A stretch of 64,000 nucleotides of DNA, taken from positions 1 to 64,000 of the forward strand of contig JAGCPN010000008.1 of NCBI GenBank assembly GCA_017965665.1, given 5' to 3'. The DNA is from Aeriscardovia sp. (GTDB lineage: Bacteria; Actinomycetota; Actinomycetes; Actinomycetales; Bifidobacteriaceae). Shown in pieces: positions 1 through 9,154 of the stretch. Each line of letters starts with the position of its first letter. The first letter of the stretch is position 1. Position numbers and translations under genes: made by a program. The notes beneath the pieces are model-generated. The model ran no database searches. It was not told where the DNA came from and saw only the letters and a list, made by a program, of their open reading frames with translations.

Positions 1-24
1 TTATAATTTTCCCATCCCTATAGC

Positions 25-30
25 TATACT
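25..30 (+). promoter_or_regulatory. Possible -10 box of a leaderless mod transcript
   Basis: The hexamer TATACT ends 7 nt before the ATG at 38, and no Shine-Dalgarno sequence is visible between them. This spacing would place the transcription start at or next to the A of ATG, as in leaderless actinobacterial mRNAs. No good -35 box is visible at the expected distance, so this is a weak inference. Confidence 0.3.
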
Positions 31-37
31 TAGTGCT

Positions 38-1687
38 ATGATACAAAATTTAACTGAGGCAAAAGCGAACGCTGACAAGCCGCTTCAGGAAATCAAAAAA
101 GATCGTCTGGAAGAGCTTGAGCAGTACAGAAATGACGGGGTGCTCGAACCCTCAAACGTGGACTTCCTTTCAAAGCTTATAAGGCAGGCCCAAAGCGTGG
201 AAGAGGTGGAAAACCTTTCTACCCTGTCTGTAATAGACAAGTCCTCAGGCCTGATCTTCCAGCCCACTTTGGAGAAGGTCCGGGGGGGGGTAATAAGCTA
301 CCTTTCCAAGAATGAAAAGCTTTCCTTCTCTTCAAATCCCGAAGGCCTCACCCATGAGCTTATTGTCGGAGACAACTTTGATGCCCTTCTAAATCTCCTC
401 ATAGAGTATAGGAACAAGATTGACTGCATTTACATAGATCCCCCCTACGGAAAAGATGCAATGGGGGGCTTTGCCGACACCAATTACGAAAATAAGATCT
501 CCCGGGATAACCTCCTCTCCATGCTTAAACCCCGCCTGGAGTTGGCCAAAGAGCTTTTAAGCCCGGAAGGGGTTATCTTTTGTTCTATAGATGACAAAAA
601 CCAAGCTTATGTTGAACTTCTTTTCAATGAAGTTTTCGGGGAGAAAAACTTTGTGGCCTGCTGCCCAAGAAAAACGGGAGCTGGAAATGCCGCTGCACAC
701 AACGATTCCAAGCTTAGAATTCCATATGATTACCTTTTAGTGTACAAATGCTCTAATACTGTTTTTAAGAAAAAAGAAGCTGGAAAAAAAGAGTATGGGC
801 TTTTCGATTTAGAGGGCGAGTACAAACTTGGCTCACTTCAGGTGACAGGTTCTCACTCTACCCGCGCTGAGAGGCCAAATCTCTACTATCCGATTTATGT
901 TTCCGAAGATGGTCATTTATCCCTCTCTCCCGATCAAAACACCATAGAGACCATAGTGCCTAAGAAAGTACACGGAGAAGATGGGTGCTGGATGTGGAGT
1001 AAAGACAGATTTGAAAAAGATAACAGCAATCTTGTCTATAAAGATCATTGGATTTACAAAAAAGTCTACAAGGATGAAAGCGAAGATCAGACTAAATATC
1101 AGATTGAAAGTGCATGGCTTGATTCCCCTGACTTTAGCAACGGAAAGGGGACAAAAGAACTTCAGGAAATACTCGGAGACAATAAGTTTTCCCATCCTAA
1201 ACCCGTAGAGCTTATCGAGTGGTGCGTGAACCTCGTACCTAAAAAAGACGCCCTCGTCCTCGACTTCTTTGCAGGCTCCGGCACCACGGGACAGGCAGTT
1301 TTGGAACTGAATAAAAAAGACGGAGGAGAGAGAAAGTTTATCCTCTGCACAAACAACCTGGAAGAAGACGGAAGGATAGCCGAAACGGTCACGGCCCCGC
1401 GCCTCAAGAGGGTGATGACGGGCTCCGACTACGACGGGGATGCCGACTTCCCCTGGGCGGAAAAGAACGAGCCTCTGGGCGGCAACCTCCTCGTCCTCGA
1501 CATAAAGGACATCTCCGACTCTGCCTGCCCTCCTTCCCCCACCCCCTTTGACGTCATAGACGAGACCCTCTACGGTGAAAAGAAGTTCAAGACGGCAAAA
1601 GAGAAGATAGCCTGGCTCTGCGAAAACTTCGATGGTGCAGAAGAGCGGTTGGAGCCCGTCGAGAGGAAAGAAGGTCCACAATGCTGA
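38..1687 (+). CDS. mod: Type III restriction-modification DNA methyltransferase (Mod), adenine-specific, beta class
   Basis: Modification subunit of a type III restriction-modification system. It should transfer a methyl group from S-adenosylmethionine to adenine in an asymmetric site, and it supplies target recognition for the Res partner. The catalytic motif IDPPYG lies near residues 133-138 and the SAM-binding motif DFFAGSGTTG near residues 409-418. The DPPY-before-FxGxG order is that of beta-class N6-adenine methylases, with the variable recognition region between them. At 549 aa it is slightly short but normal for the family. The stop overlaps the start of res by 7 bp, so the two are translationally coupled. 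A run of nine G lies inside codons 82-85 and could make the gene phase variable. No Shine-Dalgarno precedes the ATG. Family assignment is firm; the recognised sequence cannot be read. Confidence 0.93.
   Translation: MIQNLTEAKANADKPLQEIKKDRLEELEQYRNDGVLEPSNVDFLSKLIRQAQSVEEVENLSTLSVIDKSSGLIFQPTLEKVRGGVISYLSKNEKLSFSSNPEGLTHELIVGDNFDALLNLLIEYRNKIDCIYIDPPYGKDAMGGFADTNYENKISRDNLLSMLKPRLELAKELLSPEGVIFCSIDDKNQAYVELLFNEVFGEKNFVACCPRKTGAGNAAAHNDSKLRIPYDYLLVYKCSNTVFKKKEAGKKEYGLFDLEGEYKLGSLQVTGSHSTRAERPNLYYPIYVSEDGHLSLSPDQNTIETIVPKKVHGEDGCWMWSKDRFEKDNSNLVYKDHWIYKKVYKDESEDQTKYQIESAWLDSPDFSNGKGTKELQEILGDNKFSHPKPVELIEWCVNLVPKKDALVLDFFAGSGTTGQAVLELNKKDGGERKFILCTNNLEEDGRIAETVTAPRLKRVMTGSDYDGDADFPWAEKNEPLGGNLLVLDIKDISDSACPPSPTPFDVIDETLYGEKKFKTAKEKIAWLCENFDGAEERLEPVERKEGPQC
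282..290 (+). repeat. G9 homopolymer tract inside mod
   Basis: Nine consecutive G lie in frame in codons 82-85 of the type III methylase gene. Tracts of this kind switch mod genes on and off by slipped-strand mispairing in several pathogens. G7 and G8 runs also occur in housekeeping genes here (G8 near 30590, G7 near 47205), so the tract may simply reflect base composition. Confidence 0.6.
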
Positions 1688-3744
1688 GGGAGGTTCAAGA
1701 GCTGCAGGAAGAGGCCGTGGAAGGTATTTTGAGCGTCCTTGAGACAAAGGACGAGGTCACCTTCAAGGCCCCTACGGGTTCGGGCAAGACCCACATGATG
1801 GCAGACCTCATGAACCGGGTGCTTTCTCAAGACCCCAGAGCCGTTTTTCTCGTCTCCACCCTCTCCAAAGGAGGCTTGGCTGAACAGAACTTCGAGAAGT
1901 TCAAGGAGTACGGAAAAGAGTTTCCCAGGCTCTTCCCCTGCCTCATCTCTTCCGAGGACTTTGTCGAGGAGGCCAGGCCCTTCATACCTTCGGGCTACAA
2001 CGTCTACGTCTTGGGGCGCGATTCTTACAAGCAAAAGGGAAGCAGACTGACCCAGGTCTTCCCATCCTTTCTGCGAGAAGAGCTGAAAAGGGGCAAACGC
2101 CTCTACCTCATAAAAGACGAGTGCCACCAGGCTACAAATAACCTGGACAAACTTCCTTTGCAGTTCTATAAGCAGATAAATTTTTCAGCTACCCCTAAAC
2201 AAGCTCCGGATGTATCCCTCGACGCCAAAAAAGCCGAAGAGTGTAGCCTGATAAAAGCTCTCAAAGGCCCTTGGGAAGGAAGTCTGGAGGAGGCTTTGGA
2301 AGAGCTGGAAGAGGTGAAAAAGAGGTACGCCAGGCAAGCTGAAGAGGATCCTAACTTCGGAAAGCCCGTGCAGCCCTGCCTCATAATCCAGATCTCAAAT
2401 AAGGAAAAGGCCGAGGAGGAGCTGGAAGAAGTGAAAGAGGTCCTTTCAAAGCACCCCCTCCTCCTCTGGGCCCTCATCATGGACAAAGACAAGGACTGTG
2501 ACACAAACAACGCCATCCTGAAAAAGATGCCCCCTTCCCGGTGGGACGAAGAGCTGAAAAAAGACGACTCCTTGGCCTCCGTAGACGTCATCATCTTCAA
2601 GATGGTCATCACTGAAGGCTGGGACATCCCCAGGGCCTGCATGCTCTACCAGATCCGGGACACCAAATCCAAAATTTTGGACGAACAGGTCCTGGGCCGC
2701 ATAAGGCGCAATCCCAAGCTCTTGAACTTTGAAAAGCTAAACGGGAAAAGCCAGCATCTCGTCACGGAAAGCTGGGTCTGGGGTTTAAAGCCCCCGGACG
2801 CGAGGGGGAAGGAGAAAGTAAGGCTCGCAGGACGCGAGGTGCAAAGGGAACTCAGGCTGAAAATCACCACCCTTCCCTACATCCAGGCTTTGCCCTCAGG
2901 TTTCAACCTGAAGGAGCTGGTCAGCCAGGAGCCTGACTTTAAAGAGCCTCAAAGCATCTTCTCCCTTTACGGGACATCGCAAAAAGCACCCGTCCCCGTA
3001 AAAGACCTTGAAAAAGCTTTTGTAACGGGTACCCCGGACTGGTACGAGTTCTGCTATCACCTTCCATCCATCTGCAAAAAAACCAGGGAGGCTCTGGACG
3101 ACCCCTCCAACCTGAAGGTGGAAGAAGAGGAAGTCACCTTCCCGGAAGAGTCCTACTACCTTGAAAACGAAGACAGGGACAGCAACAAAACGGCTCCAGG
3201 CTGGATTTGGAAAAGGGAGGACAAAGATATCCGATTTTCTTTTGATAGCCAGGCCGAGTGCGATTGGTTTGACAAGCTCAAAGGCCTCGCAGAAGACGGC
3301 GAAGTTAAGGAGATTGAAATTTCCGACCTCTTCGGACGCGAGGACATCTATCTTTTGGGAAAGAACTTCACACCGAACTCCAAGATCTCTTATGCCTATA
3401 CCATGGAGGGAGAAGCCGTACTGTACTCCTATCCTGACTTTGTGATGAAAGGTCTGGACGGAACAATCTACCTGTTTGAAGTAAAGAGCATGCTCGAAGC
3501 TAAAAATCAAAACATCTTGGACCCGGAGGCCTACAAGAAGAAGGTGGAGGCCCTGAAGAAGTGGTACAAAGCCGCTTCCGAAAAGATTGAAGGTTACGTC
3601 TTTTGCATACCCATCCTGAACCAGGATAACGAGTGGCAGATATACACCTACGAAGACGGGGAGGAGCTGGGAGGCGCAAATGAAGGCTACCTTACCCGAG
3701 GAGAGTTCAAAATACACCTGCAAAAGCAGAATAGGAGGGAATAG
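1681..3744 (+). CDS. res: Type III restriction enzyme, helicase/nuclease subunit (Res)
   Basis: Restriction subunit that, with Mod, moves along DNA using ATP and cleaves next to unmethylated sites. Walker A APTGSGKT is at residues 30-37, the DECH (DEAD-like) Walker B box near residue 146, and a motif III-like FSATPK follows. Helicase domain 2 contains an EQVLGRIRR motif VI-like arginine segment. The C-terminus carries a PD-(D/E)xK endonuclease fold, with PDF near residue 585 and EVK near residue 600. The length (687 aa) is at the short end for Res proteins. The ATG at 1681 lies inside the last codons of mod (ATGCTGA), giving strict coupling. All catalytic motifs appear intact, so the system should be active when mod is in frame. 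Confidence 0.9.
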   Translation: MLREVQELQEEAVEGILSVLETKDEVTFKAPTGSGKTHMMADLMNRVLSQDPRAVFLVSTLSKGGLAEQNFEKFKEYGKEFPRLFPCLISSEDFVEEARPFIPSGYNVYVLGRDSYKQKGSRLTQVFPSFLREELKRGKRLYLIKDECHQATNNLDKLPLQFYKQINFSATPKQAPDVSLDAKKAEECSLIKALKGPWEGSLEEALEELEEVKKRYARQAEEDPNFGKPVQPCLIIQISNKEKAEEELEEVKEVLSKHPLLLWALIMDKDKDCDTNNAILKKMPPSRWDEELKKDDSLASVDVIIFKMVITEGWDIPRACMLYQIRDTKSKILDEQVLGRIRRNPKLLNFEKLNGKSQHLVTESWVWGLKPPDARGKEKVRLAGREVQRELRLKITTLPYIQALPSGFNLKELVSQEPDFKEPQSIFSLYGTSQKAPVPVKDLEKAFVTGTPDWYEFCYHLPSICKKTREALDDPSNLKVEEEEVTFPEESYYLENEDRDSNKTAPGWIWKREDKDIRFSFDSQAECDWFDKLKGLAEDGEVKEIEISDLFGREDIYLLGKNFTPNSKISYAYTMEGEAVLYSYPDFVMKGLDGTIYLFEVKSMLEAKNQNILDPEAYKKKVEALKKWYKAASEKIEGYVFCIPILNQDNEWQIYTYEDGEELGGANEGYLTRGEFKIHLQKQNRRE

Positions 3745-4283
3745 AGTAAGACTTTAGCCGGAGGAGTCGAGCCGCACTATCCGTCTTATGCAGCCGGCAA
3801 AAGATATACCATTCCCTGCTTAGCAGAACACAACTTCACTTCCGCTTCTCAAAGTGGATTACTGCTCTGAATTTTTTATCATTATGAACTTCGGACAGTT
3901 ATTGCGATCCCGGAGTTAAAACAGGGGGAGATGATCAATAGCTCTTTTCTAAATGGATTAGTAGAACTGTAACAACAATCCTAGTAGATTTAAGGGAAAA
4001 TATGCCTTTTCGGTAACAGAGTGAATTTGTGAAGAAAATAAACAGGGTAACTTTCTAAATAAAACATAAGGGTATTAATTTTTTCGGATTGGTGCAGTAT
4101 CCAAGGCATAACTTAAATCGAAATCCAAACTAAAATAAATGGCTTAAAGACCTTATTAAGAACTGTTTGCCCTTATTTTTTGCAGCCAGGACAAATTTAA
4201 TCAACCTTTAGAATCGAAAAGAGAATCTGAAGGAGCTGCCGAAAGCTATAAAGGCAATAAAGAAGGAGAGAGGAAACATTCAG
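3745..4283. other. Gene-poor AT-rich spacer after res
   Basis: About 540 bp with no convincing gene in either direction. Its base composition is clearly more AT-rich than the res gene before it. A short open stretch in the + direction around 3755-3870 shows no start or family signature. I see no terminator hairpin of note. It probably marks the edge of laterally acquired or decaying DNA. Confidence 0.5.
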
Positions 4284-5591
4284 ATGCCGGAAGGTAACGG
4301 AAAGTGGGAAACAGCCGAAGCTGAATATAACACTCTGTTTGAGCAATTAAAGGAAGCTTACGGCAGATTTAAAGCCACAGACACTCAATACAGTCTTGAT
4401 CAAACAAACCGTGACTGCGCCCAGAGCGAATTAGATGCAGCAAAACAACGCTTAAATGATACCGAATCTGAATGCAACACCGTTAAAGCCAAACTTGCTA
4501 CTGCAAGAGCCGAATATGATACCATTAAAGCCCATCAGGGCGATGGATATACGTCTTTGGATGCCCAATATGATGCCGCCAAAGACAGAATGGACAAAGC
4601 AAAAGCTAAACTGGAAAAAGCCGAGGACAAATTTAGGAACTCCACCGGACGTAAAATCGAAAAGGCCAAAGGCAAATATGATGCAATCCGAGCCAAATAT
4701 ATGGCCGCCAAAGAAATAATCGATGGACTCCAAGCCAACCGAAATGCAGCTCAAAACAAGCTGAAAATAACGGAGGCGGAGTATATTGCCGCACAAACCG
4801 ACTGCAATAAATCCAAAGCAAATGTGGAAGCTGCAAAAGACAAAGTAAATGAGGTTGAAGCTAAGTCCACTTCAGACTTTAATAAACGTAACTCTGATTA
4901 CGTTAAATTAGATTCTGCCTGGAAAGAATGGGATTCCGCTTACTCTGAAATTCGGGACGCCGTCTCCAGATGGGAAGCTTCCACAGGCAAATCAAATGTC
5001 GCTTATGACAAGTGGGAAAATGCCTATGCAGGCGTTCGGAAAGCCTTTGCAAAATGGGAGGATATATGGAATGACTGGGGAAAGGCCCAGAAGCTGCTGA
5101 ATGAATCCATAAATGAGCACGATATAAAATACGACAAATACATGGTAGCCAAAGACCGGCTGGATGCCGCACAGGCCAGGATAGACTCCGCTCAGAATGC
5201 TTATGATTCTGCACAATCAAGATATGAAAGGGCCCGAGAGGGCGAAGATAGGGCTCAAAGCAGGGAGTGGGAGATGAAAGACAAATATAGAGAGGGCCTA
5301 TGCGACTACGATGCATATTGGAAATCTCAGGAAATCCATATGGCAGCCAGCAACAGAGTAGGTGAAGCAGAGGAGGCGCTTAGAGAGGCAGAAAAAAGGC
5401 TGGATGACGCTAAAGACGCTTATGACGAGTCCGAATGCAATGAGGCCTATGGTGAATACACAAGCGCAAAAATGAAAGTGGAAGATGCCGACCGACAATG
5501 GGGTGCGGCATATGAAGGCTGGGTACATGTCAGAGATAGATGTTATGCAGCGTGGGATAACTGGGAAGCCATTAAAACAAATCAGAACTGA
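4284..5591 (+). CDS. Ala/Lys/Glu-rich coiled-coil protein, orphan
   Basis: 435 aa protein of unknown function. Almost the whole chain is a charged, alanine-rich helix pattern with recurring short units of the type YDAAKDRMDKAKAKLEKAED, with Leu/Ile/Val scarce. The middle (about residues 210-280) and the C-terminus are unusually rich in Trp and Tyr spaced at helical intervals, for example WEKWDSAY-like units. There is no signal peptide, membrane segment or catalytic motif. The ATG at 4284 is preceded by GAAGGAGAG about 14 nt upstream, so the ribosome site is poorly spaced. It sits between a type III RM pair and a decayed type ISP enzyme, so a defence role is possible but only by location. Low Arg content and AT-rich codons differ from the core genes and suggest transfer. 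Confidence 0.7.
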   Translation: MPEGNGKWETAEAEYNTLFEQLKEAYGRFKATDTQYSLDQTNRDCAQSELDAAKQRLNDTESECNTVKAKLATARAEYDTIKAHQGDGYTSLDAQYDAAKDRMDKAKAKLEKAEDKFRNSTGRKIEKAKGKYDAIRAKYMAAKEIIDGLQANRNAAQNKLKITEAEYIAAQTDCNKSKANVEAAKDKVNEVEAKSTSDFNKRNSDYVKLDSAWKEWDSAYSEIRDAVSRWEASTGKSNVAYDKWENAYAGVRKAFAKWEDIWNDWGKAQKLLNESINEHDIKYDKYMVAKDRLDAAQARIDSAQNAYDSAQSRYERAREGEDRAQSREWEMKDKYREGLCDYDAYWKSQEIHMAASNRVGEAEEALREAEKRLDDAKDAYDESECNEAYGEYTSAKMKVEDADRQWGAAYEGWVHVRDRCYAAWDNWEAIKTNQN

Positions 5592-5599
5592 GCCATAAG

Positions 5600-6183
5600 G
5601 ATTGTGAGACATATAGTCTCGTCCTGTTTCAATTCTATGGCCTCTCCCACTCCAAAGAGCACAGGGCAATTTCCAAGACAGTCTTTTAAAGGTCTTCACT
5701 GTGTACCTATGCTTGTACTTCAGGAAATGTGAAAAGCCCTGAGAGAAGCTCGCTACCTTCCATATGTCCATGAGACCGTATCCAAGAGCAAAGAAGTTAT
5801 ATAGGTGGGGCAGCTCATAGGGGAATCAGCAGAATGCAGCTAGATAAGGCCAGAAGGGTACACACAGGTATCTGCCCTTCAAGAACATCCCCCAGGAGGC
5901 CTTTGAGTACGTTGTAAACGGGAGATCTCCCCTTGAGTGGATGGTGGATCGGTACAGAGTGAAAACGGACAAGGATTCCGGGATAGTCTCTAACCCCAAT
6001 GACAGCCCCATATCCGATATCTACTATGTAGCAGACCTTATTCCAAGGCTGGTTACGGTATCCGGGAAGACACAGAAAATTGTAAATTCCCTTCCCTCCA
6101 TAGACCGTATTACCTCCATGGATTCTGAAATTGAAGAAATCTTGGGGATTAAGTACACGGCGGAGGGAACCATAAAAATCTAA
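5600..6183 (+). pseudogene. Decayed C-terminus of a type ISP restriction-modification enzyme
   Basis: Scattered segments in more than one frame match the C-terminal part of single-polypeptide type ISP helicase/methylase/nuclease enzymes as I know the family. From 5621 one frame reads FQFYGLSHSKEHR (family: YxYGLLHSxEYR). Around 5712-5815 FRKCEKP-stop-EKLATFH resembles FSxxGxxLAxLHL. From about 5850 a frame reads NIPQEAFEYVVNGRSPLEW followed by MVDRYRVKTDKDSGIV, the highly conserved end of the family (xIPEEAxEYVVNGxSALEWxMERYxVxxDKxSGIxNDPND). At least one frameshift and two stop codons separate the pieces. The N-terminal nuclease, helicase and methylase parts are absent. It begins immediately after the coiled-coil gene. 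Confidence 0.7.
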
Positions 6184-7141
6184 AATTCCGCTTACAAAGG
6201 GCAAACAAGTCAGAGTGAAGGCTGAAACCGCCTAAAGCGTTAAGCAGGCTCAACTTAAGCCATTTATCCTTCTTTTAAAGGCAAAAAAGAGCTGTGAAAA
6301 GGGATCGGCAAATATCAAATTGAAATCGACAAAGAGCCAAACGTGAATGTAATACCTTATTAAAAAAATCAGTAAACAAAAGTTTGTCAACGGTTATTGT
6401 CTCTCAGGTTAGTACACAAATTCGAACCCTAGGGCCCCGGTATCTTCAGGAAGGTAGGTGCGGGGGATGTAGATGAGGGTGTGTTCCTTAGCATTGTTTT
6501 TCTGCGGAGGCTCCAAGTGCCCCCCCCGTAATGCCATGTGGTCTTGTGTATCTGTCTCCCTTCCTGCCGGCTTCAGTAGCCCTCCGGTAAATATTACACA
6601 GTTAAAAACTAACTTTTTAATGTTTTACTTGAATATTATATCAGTTTTATGTTGCAGCGGGTGAGAATCCATGAGAGGGGGCTCCGCAGTGCTCCGTGCC
6701 ACTGAAAAAGGAAACGAACTCATCTCCTTCTCCCTCCAGACCACTAAAAAATAGAAAACTCCTTTATTTCACTGATTTACAGCGATCACTGGATCAATCA
6801 CCCACTTAAAGATCGAAGACCTTCTGCATACTCTCCATGGGGGAAAATCCCCCTCCAAGGCAAAATCGAAACCCTTCCTGTAACAAGTGTTGGTTGATTT
6901 GCCGAAAAGCGCTCTCGTCCCTTCAGGAGCGGTTTTTATGTTATGGGTTACTGTACTCTTTCCCGCATTCTAAATGACCTGATTCCGTTTTTGCTCCTTC
7001 AAGTCGTTTCATTTGCGCCCTTCTTCTAAACCGTCCCCCCAGAATTTCGGACTTTCCTCTTTGCTCTCCAAAAGACGCCTTCTCTTTTCCTACTTAAAAT
7101 GTTTTGTGCACTTCGGTAAGACAGAAGGGGTAGATAGAGCC
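6184..7141. other. Gene-poor AT-rich spacer
   Basis: Nearly 960 bp without a credible gene. A hairpin with stem CGCTC/GAGCG followed by five T (6910-6937, + strand) resembles a weak terminator, but nothing recognisable lies upstream of it. Short open frames such as 6473-6664 have no homology signature or good ribosome site. The stretch looks like decayed sequence. Confidence 0.45.
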
Positions 7142-8104
7142 ATGAAGAACAACTCATTTGACATAACCAGAGTGGATCCAAGATATAAAATCTGGGGTGA
7201 AAGATATAAGAAACTTACCGCGGAGTGCCGCAAAGGAGCTATAGGATTTGACGGCGGAAAAGGGAACAGAGGAAATTACCAAGATGCTATAGCGGTAAGA
7301 ATATATGACAATTACGAATACCAAGGAAAAAGCTACAACAACAGTCCTTCATTTCTCACCCAAAGTTTCAACATCGGCGCTTACAAAAATCTACTTAAAT
7401 ACTTCCCTGATACTGTCGCATGTCTGCCGTTGTGGTATCCCGATCAATGGTATCTCAATAAAAAGATGACACTGAAAGACATAGATAGTAGTGGTCTGCA
7501 CGTACGACCAGACGATACAGATGGCAGGATAACAGATACAAAGGGCATAAAGATGGGCTACGAGTGGAAAATAGGCAGATGGAACCATAAAAAGAAAGAT
7601 GGTGATCCTGTAGTAATGCGTCATGAGGAGTGCAACTCTACGCTAGACTATGTAACGTATTTCGAATCTTTCTTTAATAATACAAGTCCAATAGCGGATA
7701 TCAGCACTTACCGCTTTTGGCTTCTTAAGAAGGATAGAGCAGACTTTGCATATGCCATTCTCAAATATTCTATGTTCAAAGCCTGGTGCAACCTGGAGGC
7801 GGCGGGGCAAAGACACTTTTCTATAGGCATGTGGGACACTTTCCCCATTCAGGACATAGAAAAACATCTATCGCAACTTGAAAACCTTTCACCTGAAATA
7901 AGAGACTTGTTCCCAAATACTCTGACAGTAGAAGAGGCGATAAAACAAGCAGGGCAATGGCTTAAAAAAGGATGGACACAATCTGTTACCTTTGATGAGT
8001 GCATGGATGAACTGTGCGGTTTTGGGCACATTCCTCACATTCCTCAGAAATACTCAAGGGAAGAAATACTGGAAAAAAATTTCCTGTATGCATTCTACGG
8101 ATAG
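7142..8104 (+). CDS. Orphan protein of 320 aa, unknown function
   Basis: I do not recognise the family. The ATG at 7142 is preferred because AGAAGGGG lies about 12 nt upstream; the open frame itself extends back to 7013 without a conserved look. The protein is soluble, rich in aromatic residues and lysine, with a polar N-terminus (KIWGERYKKL) and a tryptophan/tyrosine-rich centre (LPLWYPDQWY). No signal peptide, membrane helix, nucleotide-binding loop or obvious catalytic triad is visible. Codon use is AT-rich and uses varied Arg codons, unlike the AGG-heavy core genes, pointing to acquisition with the neighbouring restriction genes. It is flanked by decayed frames on both sides. A phage, plasmid or defence origin is plausible but unproven. 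Confidence 0.6.
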   Translation: MKNNSFDITRVDPRYKIWGERYKKLTAECRKGAIGFDGGKGNRGNYQDAIAVRIYDNYEYQGKSYNNSPSFLTQSFNIGAYKNLLKYFPDTVACLPLWYPDQWYLNKKMTLKDIDSSGLHVRPDDTDGRITDTKGIKMGYEWKIGRWNHKKKDGDPVVMRHEECNSTLDYVTYFESFFNNTSPIADISTYRFWLLKKDRADFAYAILKYSMFKAWCNLEAAGQRHFSIGMWDTFPIQDIEKHLSQLENLSPEIRDLFPNTLTVEEAIKQAGQWLKKGWTQSVTFDECMDELCGFGHIPHIPQKYSREEILEKNFLYAFYG

Positions 8105-8143
8105 GGCTCCAGAAGTAACTAAGCCGATCTGCTTTTCCTTTGT

Positions 8144-8512
8144 TCACAGCACAACAGGCAATGCTAATTTATGGGCGGATTTACTTTTTGCTTCTCGCCA
8201 TTTGCACGCATTTTCTTCAGCTTTTTCATGCCCTTTGCCTACCGTTTCCGAAACCTCTTTATCGAAAGCATGTATGCCATCTACATATGACTACCTGGCT
8301 TCTCATTCCATGTAGTTTGCAACGCGTCCGGCTTTTTCTGTCCTTTTGTAATTCTTTTTTGCCCCATCCGCCATGGCTTTAGGGCGCCCTGCTCTCTCTT
8401 TTGCAGATATGCACAGTTTGTAGCGTTGCACATCCAAAGTTTTCATGTCCCTAAGAAAAATACGCTGGCCCTGACAGTTTAGTTCAAGGCTTATATCGAT
8501 CATTTCATCCAT
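8144..8512 (-). pseudogene. Possible decayed reading frame, unknown family
   Basis: On the minus strand an open frame from an ATG at 8512 runs to 8303. It contains a basic helix-like stretch (GRPKAMADGAKKNYKR). A second open frame, 8290 to a stop at 8144, continues with a Lys/Glu-rich sequence (DKEVSETVGKGHEKAEE). A frameshift and a stop between them would join both into one product of about 115 aa. The composition resembles coding sequence, but no family is recognised and no ribosome site is present. It may be a broken small regulator or recombinase fragment. Confidence 0.25.
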
Positions 8513-8641
8513 GCAAGGATTCTGTGTCGTTTAATCCAGTGGGAACTCTTCATCAAAAGCAATTTGCCCCCGCCGTCCCCCTCAAAGCCCTGTTAAAATG
8601 TTTAAAAATCAAAAGAAACCCGTATATTCAGGAAAAGCCTT

Positions 8642-9140
8642 ATGCCATACAAGAGCCTAAACTGGGAAAAAATGAGGATAGCAAAGAGCCCGGGGTGCAA
8701 GAGGGAAGAAAAGGTCCTTGAAAGCGAGGACTTCAAAGATTGCGTAGTTTCCCCAAAATGGGCCATAACGGACCAAGTCATGGAGTACGCCTCCTACGGT
8801 CCTCCCAGGGTGGAAAACCTCATAGTATACGCAGGGACTTTGAAACGAGAAAGAAAAAGTGGGAAGAAAAGCTTGAGGCCCTCTGGAAGGAGACGGGGTA
8901 CGCCTTGAGGCCGGAGGCCCATATCGCTTCAAAGCGGGAGATAGAGAAAAACAACGCGTGGGACGCCTACATAGGGGCCTACAACGCAGCCATGGCGGCC
9001 CAGAGGAACGCTGGAAAGGCCTACGTAGTCCTTTACGTGGGACGCAGATATTTTGGGGACGGGGGAAGACCCCGAAGTCATAGAAAGGCTACTTGACCCC
9101 GACCCCTCAAGCGACAGGGTGAGATTGGGCGGATTGTGGT
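8642..9140 (+). pseudogene. Frameshifted orphan gene remnant
   Basis: Three overlapping pieces look like one protein broken by two compensating frameshifts. Frame one runs from 8642 (SEDFKDCVVSPKWAITDQV) to about 8850. Frame two carries KWEEKLEALWKETGYALRP and NAWDAYIGAYNAAMAAQRN up to about 9060. Frame one then resumes with GEDPEVIERLLDPDPSSD to the stop at 9138-9140. G+C content and AGG-type codons match the core genome, unlike the AT-rich DNA just upstream. The intact product would be about 165 aa. No family is recognised. Confidence 0.4.
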
Positions 9141-9154
9141 AGGAAGAGGGAAAG

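Noticed and set aside
282-290. Calling the mod gene definitively phase variable
   Set aside because: The G9 tract is real, but G7-G8 runs in housekeeping genes of the same window show that long G runs are not specific. Kept only as a hypothesis.
917-1747. 276-codon minus-strand open frame over mod
   Set aside because: Overlaps conserved methylase motifs on the + strand and has no recognisable domain.
3745-9140. Complete prophage or insertion sequence
   Set aside because: I find no integrase, transposase, terminal inverted repeats, target duplications or phage structural genes, only restriction genes, orphans and remnants.
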